Source: Patescibacteria group bacterium
GTDB taxonomy: Bacteria; Patescibacteriota; Saccharimonadia; Saccharimonadales; Saccharimonadaceae
DNA: 64,000 nucleotides
Assembly (NCBI GenBank): GCA_004322265.1
Contig: SCSZ01000012.1
Coordinates: 1 to 64,000 of the forward strand
Reading direction: 5' to 3'
Shown one piece after another: positions 36,595 to 46,130 of the stretch. The notes beneath the pieces are model-generated. The model was not told the origin of the DNA and searched no databases. It saw only the letters and a program-made list of their open reading frames with translations. Position numbers and translations under genes: made by a program. Positions within the stretch are counted from its first letter, which is position 1; every line of letters begins with the position of its first letter.

Positions 36595-37827
36595 TTATAA
36601 ACCGAGCTCTTTTTGAGCGGCATCAAGTTGTGGATCCTTGCCTGCATTGGAGTCAGCGGCCGATAGCGATACCGTAATATCAGGTGTGATACCTTGAGCG
36701 GTGATGTTCTTGCCATTTGGTGTATACCAACGCGCAACAGTTACCTTGAGCTCTGCGCCATCGGGTAGATCAATCAGTTTTTGGACACTTCCCTTGCCGA
36801 ATGTCTTTTCACCGACAAGCATGGCGACTTTATAGTCCTGCATAGCACCTGCGACGATCTCGCTGGCACTTGCACTATTTCCGTTCACCAGTACCACTGT
36901 TGGTAGACCAGCTAGCAGTGGATTACTGCCAGACCTCAGTGATGAAACAACTTTCCCATTGGTGCGTTCGGTAACAACAACTTTATTATCAAGCCATAGA
37001 CCAAGCACGTCCTGAGCCGCATCAACATAGCCGCCTCCATTGTCGCGAAGATCAAGGATAACTGATTTAACACCTCGAGTTTTAAAATCCTGGGCTGCAG
37101 CTCGCGCAAGACTTGACGTCTCGCTATCAAATCGGCTGATTGTCAGTATACCGAGCCCGCCGCTACTGACCGTACTTGTAACACTTGGGCTAGTAATAGT
37201 TGCACGCGTAACGACAAAGTCCATGGTCTGCCCTGCACGGTCAATTGATAATTTAACCGTCGTCCCCACATCACCGCGAATTTTTGATACGGCCTGATCA
37301 ACCGTCAATCCTGTTGTTGATACGTCGTTAATTGTCAGCACCGTATCACCTGCTTGAAGTCCTGCCTTGGCAGCTGGATCATCTTTCAGTACTCCCACAA
37401 TCGTAACTTTATCTGATCGGATGCTGATCTCTGCACCAATCCCACCACCAATATTGCCTGATAGATCATCGGCAAAGCTCGCTGCATCCTTGGCATTCAT
37501 GAACAATGTGTATGTATCGCCTGCCGCACTGACCATGCCTTTGTTAGCACCATCAATCAGTGTTTTATCATCTAATGTACCGTCGTAGTTAGCTTTTAGA
37601 GCTTTATACGTTGCCTGTAGTGAGCTGAGGTCGACATTACCAGCGTAGGTCTTGATACCAAAGACAGGGCCAATAAAGGCTAGGATTTGGTTACTCTGCG
37701 TACCAACAAAGAATCCAACGACCGCAGTCGCCGCGATTATCAGAAATAGTACGTTAGCCGAAACAACTTTTTTAGCCTTGGTTTCATGAGCATGTAGGCG
37801 AGCGCCCCTGCGTAGTAATTTAGCCAT
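36595..37827 (-). CDS. S41 family C-terminal processing peptidase
   Basis: PDZ plus VNGNSASASEIVAGAMQDYKVAMLVGEKTFGKGSVQ. Confidence 0.93.
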   Translation of the reverse strand: MAKLLRRGARLHAHETKAKKVVSANVLFLIIAATAVVGFFVGTQSNQILAFIGPVFGIKTYAGNVDLSSLQATYKALKANYDGTLDDKTLIDGANKGMVSAAGDTYTLFMNAKDAASFADDLSGNIGGGIGAEISIRSDKVTIVGVLKDDPAAKAGLQAGDTVLTINDVSTTGLTVDQAVSKIRGDVGTTVKLSIDRAGQTMDFVVTRATITSPSVTSTVSSGGLGILTISRFDSETSSLARAAAQDFKTRGVKSVILDLRDNGGGYVDAAQDVLGLWLDNKVVVTERTNGKVVSSLRSGSNPLLAGLPTVVLVNGNSASASEIVAGAMQDYKVAMLVGEKTFGKGSVQKLIDLPDGAELKVTVARWYTPNGKNITAQGITPDITVSLSAADSNAGKDPQLDAAQKELGL

Positions 37828-37921
37828 AACTCCCCTATCAATCAGAATTTATTCTATATAAGTATAGCGCACTCTGAGACGAGCGCGCTATAGAAGTTAT
37901 GCTTTTTTGGTAAGAATTTTT

Positions 37922-39112
37922 CTAAGGTTTAACGTATTGATTAAAGAAGTTTGCCGAAAGCCACATTTCACTATACATACCGTAACCTGTACCGTAGTCG
38001 TAATTGTATTGGGTAACGAGAATTTTGTTGCCGTCGACTGCTTCAACATATGCGGTGTGTCCTGGGTTACCAAATAGCGATCCCACTGAGCCAGCCTGTG
38101 GAGTACTCCCAAGATCTGTCCAGCCGTGTTTACCGATCAGGTTCTGTGTAACTTGCCCACCGTTGCCGAGGTCATTGTAATAAACACCTGTAGCCTTCGC
38201 AACGCGGTATGCCACATAGCTTACACACTGACGACAACCGTAACCATGACCATCACCACCGTTACCATCAGATCCCTCTGTCGACATATATCCCTGCATT
38301 GGACAATTAGAACTATTCCATGGGTAGTCGGGTAACGAACCACCGTCAACGAGGGTGTAGCCGCCTGTTGAGTTAGCACGGGCGCGAATCGCTGCCTGGG
38401 CAGCCTTGGCAGCCGATATTTGTGCGACGTTAGAACTAATAAGTTGCTGGTAAGCCGATTCCTGACCTTGTGTTTGGTTTAACAAATTCTGCTGCTCGTT
38501 TTGCTGCGAGATAAGTTCTGCTTTAGCGCTCTGCTCATCGTTCAGTGTTTTTGCCAGATCAGCCTGTTGTTGATCGAGTTGTGCTTTTAAAGTCTGAATC
38601 TGCTTGATCGTCGTATTTAACTGGTCGCTGACCGAACTACGATATGCCTGCTTATTGATATAATCACCGACATTTTTACTACTTGCAAGCATTTCAATCG
38701 GCGTTATTTGATTATCGACGTACATATCTGCAATAGTTTGACCAAGTGCATCCTGTGTATCCTTAATTTTTTGTTGCGTGCTGGCAATCTTGACCGTTAG
38801 TTGATCATATTGTGCCTGACTCAGGTTGATTTGAGTCTGCAAGGCCGCTTGCTGATTAGCAAGCTGAGCAAGAGCTGTTTGTAATGTCGAGGCCTGACTA
38901 TCTAGTTGCGCAGACGTCGCTTGATACTGACTAATCTGCTGCTGTAAAGAGTTAATCTGATCATCATATTGATCTGCTGCAACCCTTTGAACTGACTCAA
39001 GCGGAGCAATGAACGCCATAGTGATAACGGTCATAACTAGAATAATTTTGCCGAATAGAGATCGAGCGGCGACTCGACTGGTACGACTGTGGCGGATGGT
39101 ACGCAGTTTCAT
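37922..39112 (-). CDS. PcsB-like coiled-coil CHAP peptidoglycan hydrolase
   Basis: Signal peptide, long coiled coil, CHAP domain GYGCRQCVSYVAYR...GHTAYVEAV. Confidence 0.88.
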   Translation of the reverse strand: MKLRTIRHSRTSRVAARSLFGKIILVMTVITMAFIAPLESVQRVAADQYDDQINSLQQQISQYQATSAQLDSQASTLQTALAQLANQQAALQTQINLSQAQYDQLTVKIASTQQKIKDTQDALGQTIADMYVDNQITPIEMLASSKNVGDYINKQAYRSSVSDQLNTTIKQIQTLKAQLDQQQADLAKTLNDEQSAKAELISQQNEQQNLLNQTQGQESAYQQLISSNVAQISAAKAAQAAIRARANSTGGYTLVDGGSLPDYPWNSSNCPMQGYMSTEGSDGNGGDGHGYGCRQCVSYVAYRVAKATGVYYNDLGNGGQVTQNLIGKHGWTDLGSTPQAGSVGSLFGNPGHTAYVEAVDGNKILVTQYNYDYGTGYGMYSEMWLSANFFNQYVKP

Positions 39113-39152
39113 ACACCTACTTTAGCATAAGCATGAACGGTTTGTCAATCTG

Positions 39153-40130
39153 TTAAACCTTGAGATAGCGTCTGGTTGCAAGTAACGATGATACAACACC
39201 AATGAATGCACCAATAAGTATCATTCCGAGTAGTATAAATGGTATGTAAAAGGTAACAAAGTCTATCGTGGGCTGAATAGAAACATAGTTCGAAAGTGTC
39301 GGTGCTAATGCATACAGCATACCAAGACCTATACCCGTCGCAATGACTGCCGCAATAAAGCCATAAACAATCGCCTCTACCACAAATGGGCCGCGAATAA
39401 ACGATTTATCCGCACCGATGAGCTTCATCATGTCTATTTCTTCACGGCGATTAAAAATTGCCATACGAATAGTGTTAAATATGATGAGCGATGATATGAG
39501 GACAAAGATCAGCCCTGCCACAATACCAATCTGCTCTGCAAAGCCAACTGCTCCACCGATTGATTCGATCGCGGCCTTGCTTGGACCAGCAAATGAAGGT
39601 GCACGAGTTGGAGAAATATCCTGTTTGAGCAGTTCATTCGTATTAACAAAATTCTGCAGTTGAGAAGTGTCATTGATGTCCTTGACCGAAATACTGAGAG
39701 TTCCAGGGAATTCGTTTGTTGCTTCGGTTAGTGCGTTAATGAGTCCGACATCATACTTATTTTCCTGAGCAAACTGCGTACGTGCAGCAGCTGGTGTAAT
39801 GTACTGAACCGAACGAACGGACGACAATTTTTCTAAGTCTTTAGTTAGCGTCGCTGCATCCGCACTTGATGTGTCGGTCTTTAGATATATCGACATATTG
39901 ACGTTGTCGCGGACTTGATCAATTGTACTCACCAAGATAGACCTGGCCGATACGGTGGTAAAAATAATTAATAATGTAATTGTCATAACGGCCGTCGCAG
40001 CAATTGTTAGCCATGCATTACGAGAGAAATTATTAATACCGTAGCGAGACATACGAATAAAGGTTAGCCACTTGCGACGACTTTGTTTTTGCTTGGCAAA
40101 TGCCTTGGAATCTAATTTACGCTTTGCCAT
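39153..40130 (-). CDS. ftsX: Cell division protein FtsX
   Basis: 4-TM permease; NNFSRNAWLTIAATAVMTITL; paired with ftsE. Confidence 0.9.
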   Translation of the reverse strand: MAKRKLDSKAFAKQKQSRRKWLTFIRMSRYGINNFSRNAWLTIAATAVMTITLLIIFTTVSARSILVSTIDQVRDNVNMSIYLKTDTSSADAATLTKDLEKLSSVRSVQYITPAAARTQFAQENKYDVGLINALTEATNEFPGTLSISVKDINDTSQLQNFVNTNELLKQDISPTRAPSFAGPSKAAIESIGGAVGFAEQIGIVAGLIFVLISSLIIFNTIRMAIFNRREEIDMMKLIGADKSFIRGPFVVEAIVYGFIAAVIATGIGLGMLYALAPTLSNYVSIQPTIDFVTFYIPFILLGMILIGAFIGVVSSLLATRRYLKV

Positions 40131-40821
40131 CTGCTGCCCCTTGTCGGTAACTGCCTAGCGCTTGGTCACTTGTTACCTTGCCATGATCAATCGTAATAAC
40201 ACGCTTTTTGAGCTTGTTAACAATCTCAACATTATGTGTCGTTAGTAGTACTGTTGTGCCGTATTTATTAATTTTCTCAAGCAGCCTGACAATATCCCAG
40301 CTGTGTTTTGGATCGAGATTGCCTGTTGGCTCATCGGCGATCAAGATTTTTGGCTGACGTACGACAGCGCGCGCGATTGCCACGCGTTGACGTTCACCAC
40401 CAGATAATTGGTGTGGAAATTGTTTTTCCTTACCAGTGAGGCCAACCAGTTCGATTACTTTTGGTACGGTATTTTTAATTTCGCGACCCGTCATACCGGC
40501 AATCTCGAGCGCAAAAGCGATATTTTCAAAAACTGTTCGTTGTGGCAACAACTTGAAATCCTGAAATACAACGCCAATCTTACGACGGAGCATTGGAATC
40601 TGATTATCTTTCAATGTATCGTAATCAATTCCACCGACGACAATCTTACCGCTGCTGGGTTTTTCTTCACGCGTAAGGAGCTTTAATAGCGTCGATTTAC
40701 CTGCTCCACTTGTGCCAACCAGAATAACAAATTCGCGTGGCTCAACAAACAAGCTCATGCGATTAATCGCTGGTTCCAAATCTTTACCGTATGTTTTTGT
40801 TACCCTATCTAGCAGTATCAT
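40117..40821 (-). CDS. ftsE: Cell division ATP-binding protein FtsE
   Basis: LVGTSGAGKSTLLKLL, LSGGERQRVAIARAVV, ILIADEPTGNLDP. Confidence 0.93.
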   Translation of the reverse strand: MILLDRVTKTYGKDLEPAINRMSLFVEPREFVILVGTSGAGKSTLLKLLTREEKPSSGKIVVGGIDYDTLKDNQIPMLRRKIGVVFQDFKLLPQRTVFENIAFALEIAGMTGREIKNTVPKVIELVGLTGKEKQFPHQLSGGERQRVAIARAVVRQPKILIADEPTGNLDPKHSWDIVRLLEKINKYGTTVLLTTHNVEIVNKLKKRVITIDHGKVTSDQALGSYRQGAADGKA

Positions 40822-40892
40822 TTAATGCCTATTATAGCATAAGCATCGGGGGCAAAATATATCTAGAGACACGAAATCACGTATGTATTGAT

Positions 40893-40932
40893 GACCATGG
40901 ACGCCCGCACCGAAGCGCGGGCGTCCATGGTC
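40893..40932. other. 16-bp perfect-stem GC-rich hairpin
   Basis: GACCATGGACGCCCGC-ACCGAAGC-GCGGGCGTCCATGGTC. Confidence 0.9.
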
Positions 40933-40942
40933 GACGGAACGA

Positions 40943-41533
40943 CTACCTAGCCAAGGGGTTGTGCTGGAGGTAGAGGTGCATGTGACGCACCGTCTTGACC
41001 ATGTTCAGCGCCAAGGTGTCCCTGGCGATCTTCACATCCAGCTCGATGACACGCTCGGCACGTCCATCGTTGAGCAGAAGATCATCGATCGCCGTCAGCA
41101 CCTGAACGAGGTTGAGGTTAGGTGCGACAGTGCGGATGACTTTTCCCGCCCGCTGCTTGGAACTGCGGTTCGCTTCTCGCACGAGCACATACAAGATGTG
41201 CTCAGGTCGAGTAGACGGATCGCGGCGGCGCACCGCTTCGGCGACCGCCATGTCCCACAGCGTTTTACCACCAGGGGAAAAAGCGATTCGTCGCGTGCGG
41301 ACAGTGTTGTGGACACCTCCGTTGATCGTGGCGATGCCGTCACGTATTGCGGTCTTCGAGAGACCGCTGGCGACGAGCAGCGCGTTGTTGATGACACTTC
41401 CTCCAGCGACACCAGCAGAACTCAGCCCGTGGAGGATGTGCTCCGTTCCGATGTAGCCGTGGTTCATCTCCACAGCAATTGCACGCGCCGAGTCAACGAC
41501 AGCATGAGATTGAGTGGTGAATGTTTCGAACAT
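40943..41533 (-). CDS. Clp N-terminal repeat domain protein (stand-alone)
   Basis: MNHGYIGTEHILHGL, RPEHILYVLVRE; no AAA domains. Confidence 0.75.
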   Translation of the reverse strand: MFETFTTQSHAVVDSARAIAVEMNHGYIGTEHILHGLSSAGVAGGSVINNALLVASGLSKTAIRDGIATINGGVHNTVRTRRIAFSPGGKTLWDMAVAEAVRRRDPSTRPEHILYVLVREANRSSKQRAGKVIRTVAPNLNLVQVLTAIDDLLLNDGRAERVIELDVKIARDTLALNMVKTVRHMHLYLQHNPLAR

Positions 41534-41717
41534 GTGTGCCTCCCGGCGTGTAGTATTCCTTATCGAGACTCAAATGAATCTCGTGTCTATAGATATATAT
41601 TAAAGAACGTGAAGAAGTTGCCCACCTCTGTCGTCAGATATTTATCCTACTACTTTTAAGTATTTTTGTCAATTTTATTATCTACAGAAGACGGACCTCT
41701 GCTCAGCTAATTCTCAG

Positions 41718-42800
41718 TTATGAGACTTGGGTGTGTTCAAGGTAAGATTCGATAAAACCATCGAGTTTACCGTCAAGAACGGATGATGCGTCGCGGTCTT
41801 CATACTTGGTGCGAGTATCCTTGACCATTGTGTATGGGTGCAAGACGTAATTACGAATTTGGGATCCCCAATTGGCCGACTCCCCTGCCTGTAGATCGGC
41901 AATATCTGCTGCGTGTTGTTCTAGTTTTAATTGAGCAAGTTTGCCACGTAGAATCTTCATGGCCGTTTCACGATTTTGTAGCTGGCTTCGTTCATTTTGA
42001 ATCGCCACAACAATACCTGTTGGGATGTGTGTAATGCGAACGGCACTATCAGTTGTATTTACTGACTGACCACCATGTCCGCCTGAACGGTACACGTCGA
42101 TTTTGAGATCCTTGTCGTCAATCACGACTTCATCAGGTGTATCAATTTGAGGCAGGACCTCCACCAGTGCAAAGCTAGTTTGGCGCAAATTATCACTGTT
42201 AAACGGACTTAGTCGCACTAGGCGATGTACGCCATGTTCACTTTTTAATTTACCATAGGCAAAAGGTCCACTGACTTCGATCACGCTGGATTTAATACCG
42301 GCTTCCTCACCGCTAGAACGCTCAACGATAGATGTCGTCATGCCGTTTTTTTCAGCATATCGTAGATACATGCGCTCTAACATTTCGGTCCAATCTTGTG
42401 CGTCCGTCCCACCGACTCCCGCACTGAGTCTAAGAATTGCATTATGGTCGTCGAACTCACCATTTAGTAATAGCTCTTTGCGCCTGACGTCAAATTCTTT
42501 TTCCAGGGCTGTTACTTGTCCGTCAAATTCGCCGAGCAAACTGTCGTCATTCATTTCAATTAATTCCGCGATGTCCGTAACTTGCGCTTGAAGTGTAACC
42601 CATGGTTCAACCATGTTTGTCAGCGCTGCCAGCTGCTTGCTTTTATCCTGTGCGTTCGTCGGATTGTTCCAGATTTCTGACGTTGCGAGTTCACCCTCGA
42701 GTTGCTCGATTGTATGCTGTTTGTCTATAATTTTTAACCGCCCAAAAGCCGCATCAATCTGCGTGGACAAATGAGTAATTCGCTTTAATAATGGTTGCAT
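41718..42800 (-). CDS. prfB: Peptide chain release factor 2
   Basis: [20 protein letters not shown] tripeptide (RLSPFNSDN); no programmed frameshift. Confidence 0.95.
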   Translation of the reverse strand: MQPLLKRITHLSTQIDAAFGRLKIIDKQHTIEQLEGELATSEIWNNPTNAQDKSKQLAALTNMVEPWVTLQAQVTDIAELIEMNDDSLLGEFDGQVTALEKEFDVRRKELLLNGEFDDHNAILRLSAGVGGTDAQDWTEMLERMYLRYAEKNGMTTSIVERSSGEEAGIKSSVIEVSGPFAYGKLKSEHGVHRLVRLSPFNSDNLRQTSFALVEVLPQIDTPDEVVIDDKDLKIDVYRSGGHGGQSVNTTDSAVRITHIPTGIVVAIQNERSQLQNRETAMKILRGKLAQLKLEQHAADIADLQAGESANWGSQIRNYVLHPYTMVKDTRTKYEDRDASSVLDGKLDGFIESYLEHTQVS

Positions 42801-42874
42801 AACTCCTTATATTGTATCAGTAGGGGCTTACAAAAGGTATTCTAACCGGCAAGTAGTGTTAAAATAAGTCTACT

Positions 42875-43516
42875 ATGCGTATTGGAGTATTTGATTCGGG
42901 AGTCGGCGGTAAAGCAGTTGCTCTCAAGCTTCAGCAGCTACTACCAAACGCGGACATTATGTCTGTTGATGACCATGTTCATGTTCCGTATGGAGATCGT
43001 ACGCCAGACGATATCATTGAGCTTACCAAAGCAGCAATTCAACCACTCCTAGCAGCCAAATGTGATGCAATAGTGATTGCCTGTAACACTGCAACGACTG
43101 TTGCAATAGCAGCCTTGCGTGCAACATACCCATCCGTTAATTTCATTGGAATTGAACCAATGGTAAAACCCGCGGCCAGTGCCACAAAATCAGGTATTAT
43201 CGCAGTCCTTGCCACACCTCGAACACTTCAAAGCGATCGATATAACGAGCTAAAACGAACCTGGGCCAAAGATAGTACCGTTATTGAGCCAGATTGTAGC
43301 GACTGGGCGAAACTGATTGAGGATGGTCATTCGTCTCAAATTCACGTCGAAGCAACAGTCGTCAACTTGTTACAACAAAAAGTTGACGTTATCGTCCTTG
43401 GCTGCACTCACTATCATATGATCAAGGAACGAATTCTTGATGCGGCTGGTGATACCGTTACTGTTCTTGAACCAACGGATGCAATCGCGAACAGAATTAA
43501 AAGTTTACTTAGTTAA
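42875..43516 (+). CDS. murI: Glutamate racemase
   Basis: GVFDSGVGGKAV, VIACNTATTVA, VLGCTHYHMIK. Confidence 0.93.
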   Translation: MRIGVFDSGVGGKAVALKLQQLLPNADIMSVDDHVHVPYGDRTPDDIIELTKAAIQPLLAAKCDAIVIACNTATTVAIAALRATYPSVNFIGIEPMVKPAASATKSGIIAVLATPRTLQSDRYNELKRTWAKDSTVIEPDCSDWAKLIEDGHSSQIHVEATVVNLLQQKVDVIVLGCTHYHMIKERILDAAGDTVTVLEPTDAIANRIKSLLS

Positions 43517-44814
43517 AGCTTTTCGACAACAGCAATAAACTGATTACCGCGATCGGCGTAGTCCTTAAAAAGACCAAAACTGGCACTTGATGGACTAAGT
43601 AGCACGACACTACCAGGCGTCGCAAGCTCGTGTGCACGAGTTACAATTTTCGTCATGTCTGGCTTATCGAGTATTTCGTAGTTTTTAAACCCAACTGTAT
43701 CGAGCGCATTAGCGATTGTAGGCGCCTCATCGCCAATCAAGATTGCTTTTTTAACATCGTGCTGTAGTAACTCTTGTGCGAGCGTAGAAAAGTCTGAGCC
43801 CTTCGATGATCCACCTAGGATAATTACTTTTGGTTGATCGAATGACCTAAGGGCTGCAATTGCTGAACCAGGTGTCGTTGCAATACTATCATCGTAATAA
43901 CGTACCCCAGCTACTTCACGAACAAACTTTAAGCGATGAGGTAGACCGGTAAAAGCTCGCAAGCCCTTTTCTATTTGGTCAACTGTTACCGTTTTGTCAT
44001 ACGCACGAACCAATGTTATTGCAGCGCAGGCATTATCAATATTATGCGCGCCTATAACCTGCAGGGCATTTGTAGGACAAATAATAGCTGCATCCTGAAG
44101 GAACAGACCATCTCGTTCATACACCCCCCCGTCATCCGAAATACCATAGCGAATCGTTTTACCAGCAGTCGTAAGCTCGGCAATTTGATGTGCGTAGCGA
44201 TTTGTCGGGTGATAAACGAAAATATCGTCTGCAGTTTGATGCATACGTATGTGACCTTTTGCGTTTACGTAGTCTTCCATACTGGTGTGGACGTTGAGAT
44301 GTTCAGGCTCAATAAATAGTACTACTGCCGCGTGAGGTGAACGTTCCAAGTCCCAAAGCTGAAAACTTGATAACTCGTAAACAACGATATCTTCAGAGCC
44401 AATTTCAGCTAGTGCCTCAATTGCCGAAACACCAATGTTTCCAACCAAATGTACTTTCCGACCAGCTGCTTCAAAAATTGCTGCAATCATACTTGCAGTC
44501 GTACCTTTGCCTTTAGTACCTGTAACACCAATGATTTTCGCTGGGCATTTTTCAAAAAACTCATTAGTTGCAGACCAAATTTTACCATCTGTTTTAATCT
44601 TGTATGGGGCAAGTCCGGCAGTGCGAATCACCAAATCAAAGCCCTGTAGTTTTTCGAACGAACCAGGGCCCAAAATCGTCGGGACACCCTCCGGTAAGGC
44701 ATGCGATGGAGTTAAACTTTCGTCAACAATCGTAATATCATGCTCGTTTTGAGCAGCCCAGTATTTATAATTTTCTTCGCCTTCGAGTCCGTACCCTGCT
44801 ATTGCAATCTTCAT
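43513..44814 (-). CDS. murD: UDP-N-acetylmuramoylalanine--D-glutamate ligase
   Basis: GVTGTKGKGTTASMIAAI, HNIDNACAAI, YYDDSIATTPGSAIAAL. Confidence 0.93.
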   Translation of the reverse strand: MKIAIAGYGLEGEENYKYWAAQNEHDITIVDESLTPSHALPEGVPTILGPGSFEKLQGFDLVIRTAGLAPYKIKTDGKIWSATNEFFEKCPAKIIGVTGTKGKGTTASMIAAIFEAAGRKVHLVGNIGVSAIEALAEIGSEDIVVYELSSFQLWDLERSPHAAVVLFIEPEHLNVHTSMEDYVNAKGHIRMHQTADDIFVYHPTNRYAHQIAELTTAGKTIRYGISDDGGVYERDGLFLQDAAIICPTNALQVIGAHNIDNACAAITLVRAYDKTVTVDQIEKGLRAFTGLPHRLKFVREVAGVRYYDDSIATTPGSAIAALRSFDQPKVIILGGSSKGSDFSTLAQELLQHDVKKAILIGDEAPTIANALDTVGFKNYEILDKPDMTKIVTRAHELATPGSVVLLSPSSASFGLFKDYADRGNQFIAVVEKL

Positions 44815-44823
44815 GCGTCTATT

Positions 44824-46110
44824 CTACCTGGGTTCGAATAATGTCGCTAGTTTATCGCCAAGATCAACAATTTCTTGCTTCTCGCCACTACTGACCGCCG
44901 CAAGAACCCAAATATTTTCATTTATAAATCCTCTCGCTGTCGTAACCATCCGATCAAGTGTTACATTTTCGATCATTTGAGGAACTGCCTCGTAATCTTT
45001 GATGAAGTCATCAGCAAAATAGCGTCCTGTATAAAAACCACTGATCTGCGAGACTGTTTGTGCGCCCATTTGATAACGGCCGAGTGCAAATGATTTTGCA
45101 GCCTCAATTTCGCTATCAGTAATTTTGCCGTCGAGCACACAACCAATTTCACGCGTAATGATATCAAATAGTTCTGCGGCTGTTTCATGGTTAACTTGTC
45201 CATAAATATCCCAACTACTGTCATAGTAGCCAGCACCAGCATGTGCATTGATGTTATACGCTAGGCCTTTCTGCCTGGCAGCACCAAAAATGCGTGAATA
45301 CATTGTCCCCGTTAAAATGTGGTTCAAATAGTGCATCGCGTCGAGTTCCTCGTCGTTAAGCTCACGCGAAATTGCCATCGACCAGTTAAACGTTAGATTT
45401 GAGGCGTCTTTACGACGAATAATGTTTGGCCCGCTACTGATTAGTTCGTCTCGTGGGATTTCAAATCGTTCGCCTTCAGGTAAATCGATATCTTCAAGTT
45501 GACGCTTAATCTCTGCCTTGCGTCCATCAAGCTTGCCTGCAATGACAAAACGCATATTACGCGTTGTGTGCGTTCGGCGGTGATGTTCGCGAACATCCGC
45601 AAGTGTTACCGTACCAATTGTTGGCAGCGATTGACGATAGGTCAGTACATCCTCACCTAAGAGCTGTTGAACACGTGGCCACAGAATACGGTGGTGGTCG
45701 TTCAGATAGTTTGTGAGCTCCCCGCGAACATTTCCCTTTTCAGCCTGCAACTCAATGTCGTTGAACTTTGGCTGACAAATAGATAATTTTTGAAGATCCA
45801 GAATTCTATCCCATTCAAAATCAGCGCAATCCGCTTCGTACACCATTGAAAGGTCAGTCGTATAAGCGTTACTAAGCGCGCCATTTTTCGAAAAATCGGC
45901 GGCGAACTCGTGTTCTGATTTGTAACGTGCGTTAGCACCAAATGCCATATGCTCCATGATGTGTGCAACTTGTTCAATATCCTTTGATTTTGCATAACGA
46001 TTACCTGCACGAAACTGAAACTGCATACTCATAACAGTAGCGCCTGGTACATCAATCAAGAGGCCTCGTGCGCCATTTTTTAAACGTATTTCTTCAACGG
46101 TATGTTGCAT
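44824..46110 (-). CDS. M16 family metallopeptidase
   Basis: QVAHIMEHMAFGA (divergent HxxEH-type region), Insulinase-like domains. Confidence 0.82.
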   Translation of the reverse strand: MQHTVEEIRLKNGARGLLIDVPGATVMSMQFQFRAGNRYAKSKDIEQVAHIMEHMAFGANARYKSEHEFAADFSKNGALSNAYTTDLSMVYEADCADFEWDRILDLQKLSICQPKFNDIELQAEKGNVRGELTNYLNDHHRILWPRVQQLLGEDVLTYRQSLPTIGTVTLADVREHHRRTHTTRNMRFVIAGKLDGRKAEIKRQLEDIDLPEGERFEIPRDELISSGPNIIRRKDASNLTFNWSMAISRELNDEELDAMHYLNHILTGTMYSRIFGAARQKGLAYNINAHAGAGYYDSSWDIYGQVNHETAAELFDIITREIGCVLDGKITDSEIEAAKSFALGRYQMGAQTVSQISGFYTGRYFADDFIKDYEAVPQMIENVTLDRMVTTARGFINENIWVLAAVSSGEKQEIVDLGDKLATLFEPR

Positions 46111-46130
46111 AGTATCTCTTTCCTGGCGGC

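Noticed and set aside
40893-40932. Simple intrinsic terminator of the Clp_N gene
   Set aside because: Stem is excellent but neither side has a proper U-tract, so kept as unexplained hairpin rather than called a terminator
40961-41659. 232-aa + strand ORF opposite the Clp_N gene
   Set aside because: Open only because the antisense of a GC-rich coding region lacks stops; the minus-strand Clp_N reading has clear domain motifs and an SD
42700-42840. Programmed frameshift in prfB
   Set aside because: Full-length frame starts with its own SD and ATG; no internal UGA in a CUU-UGA context
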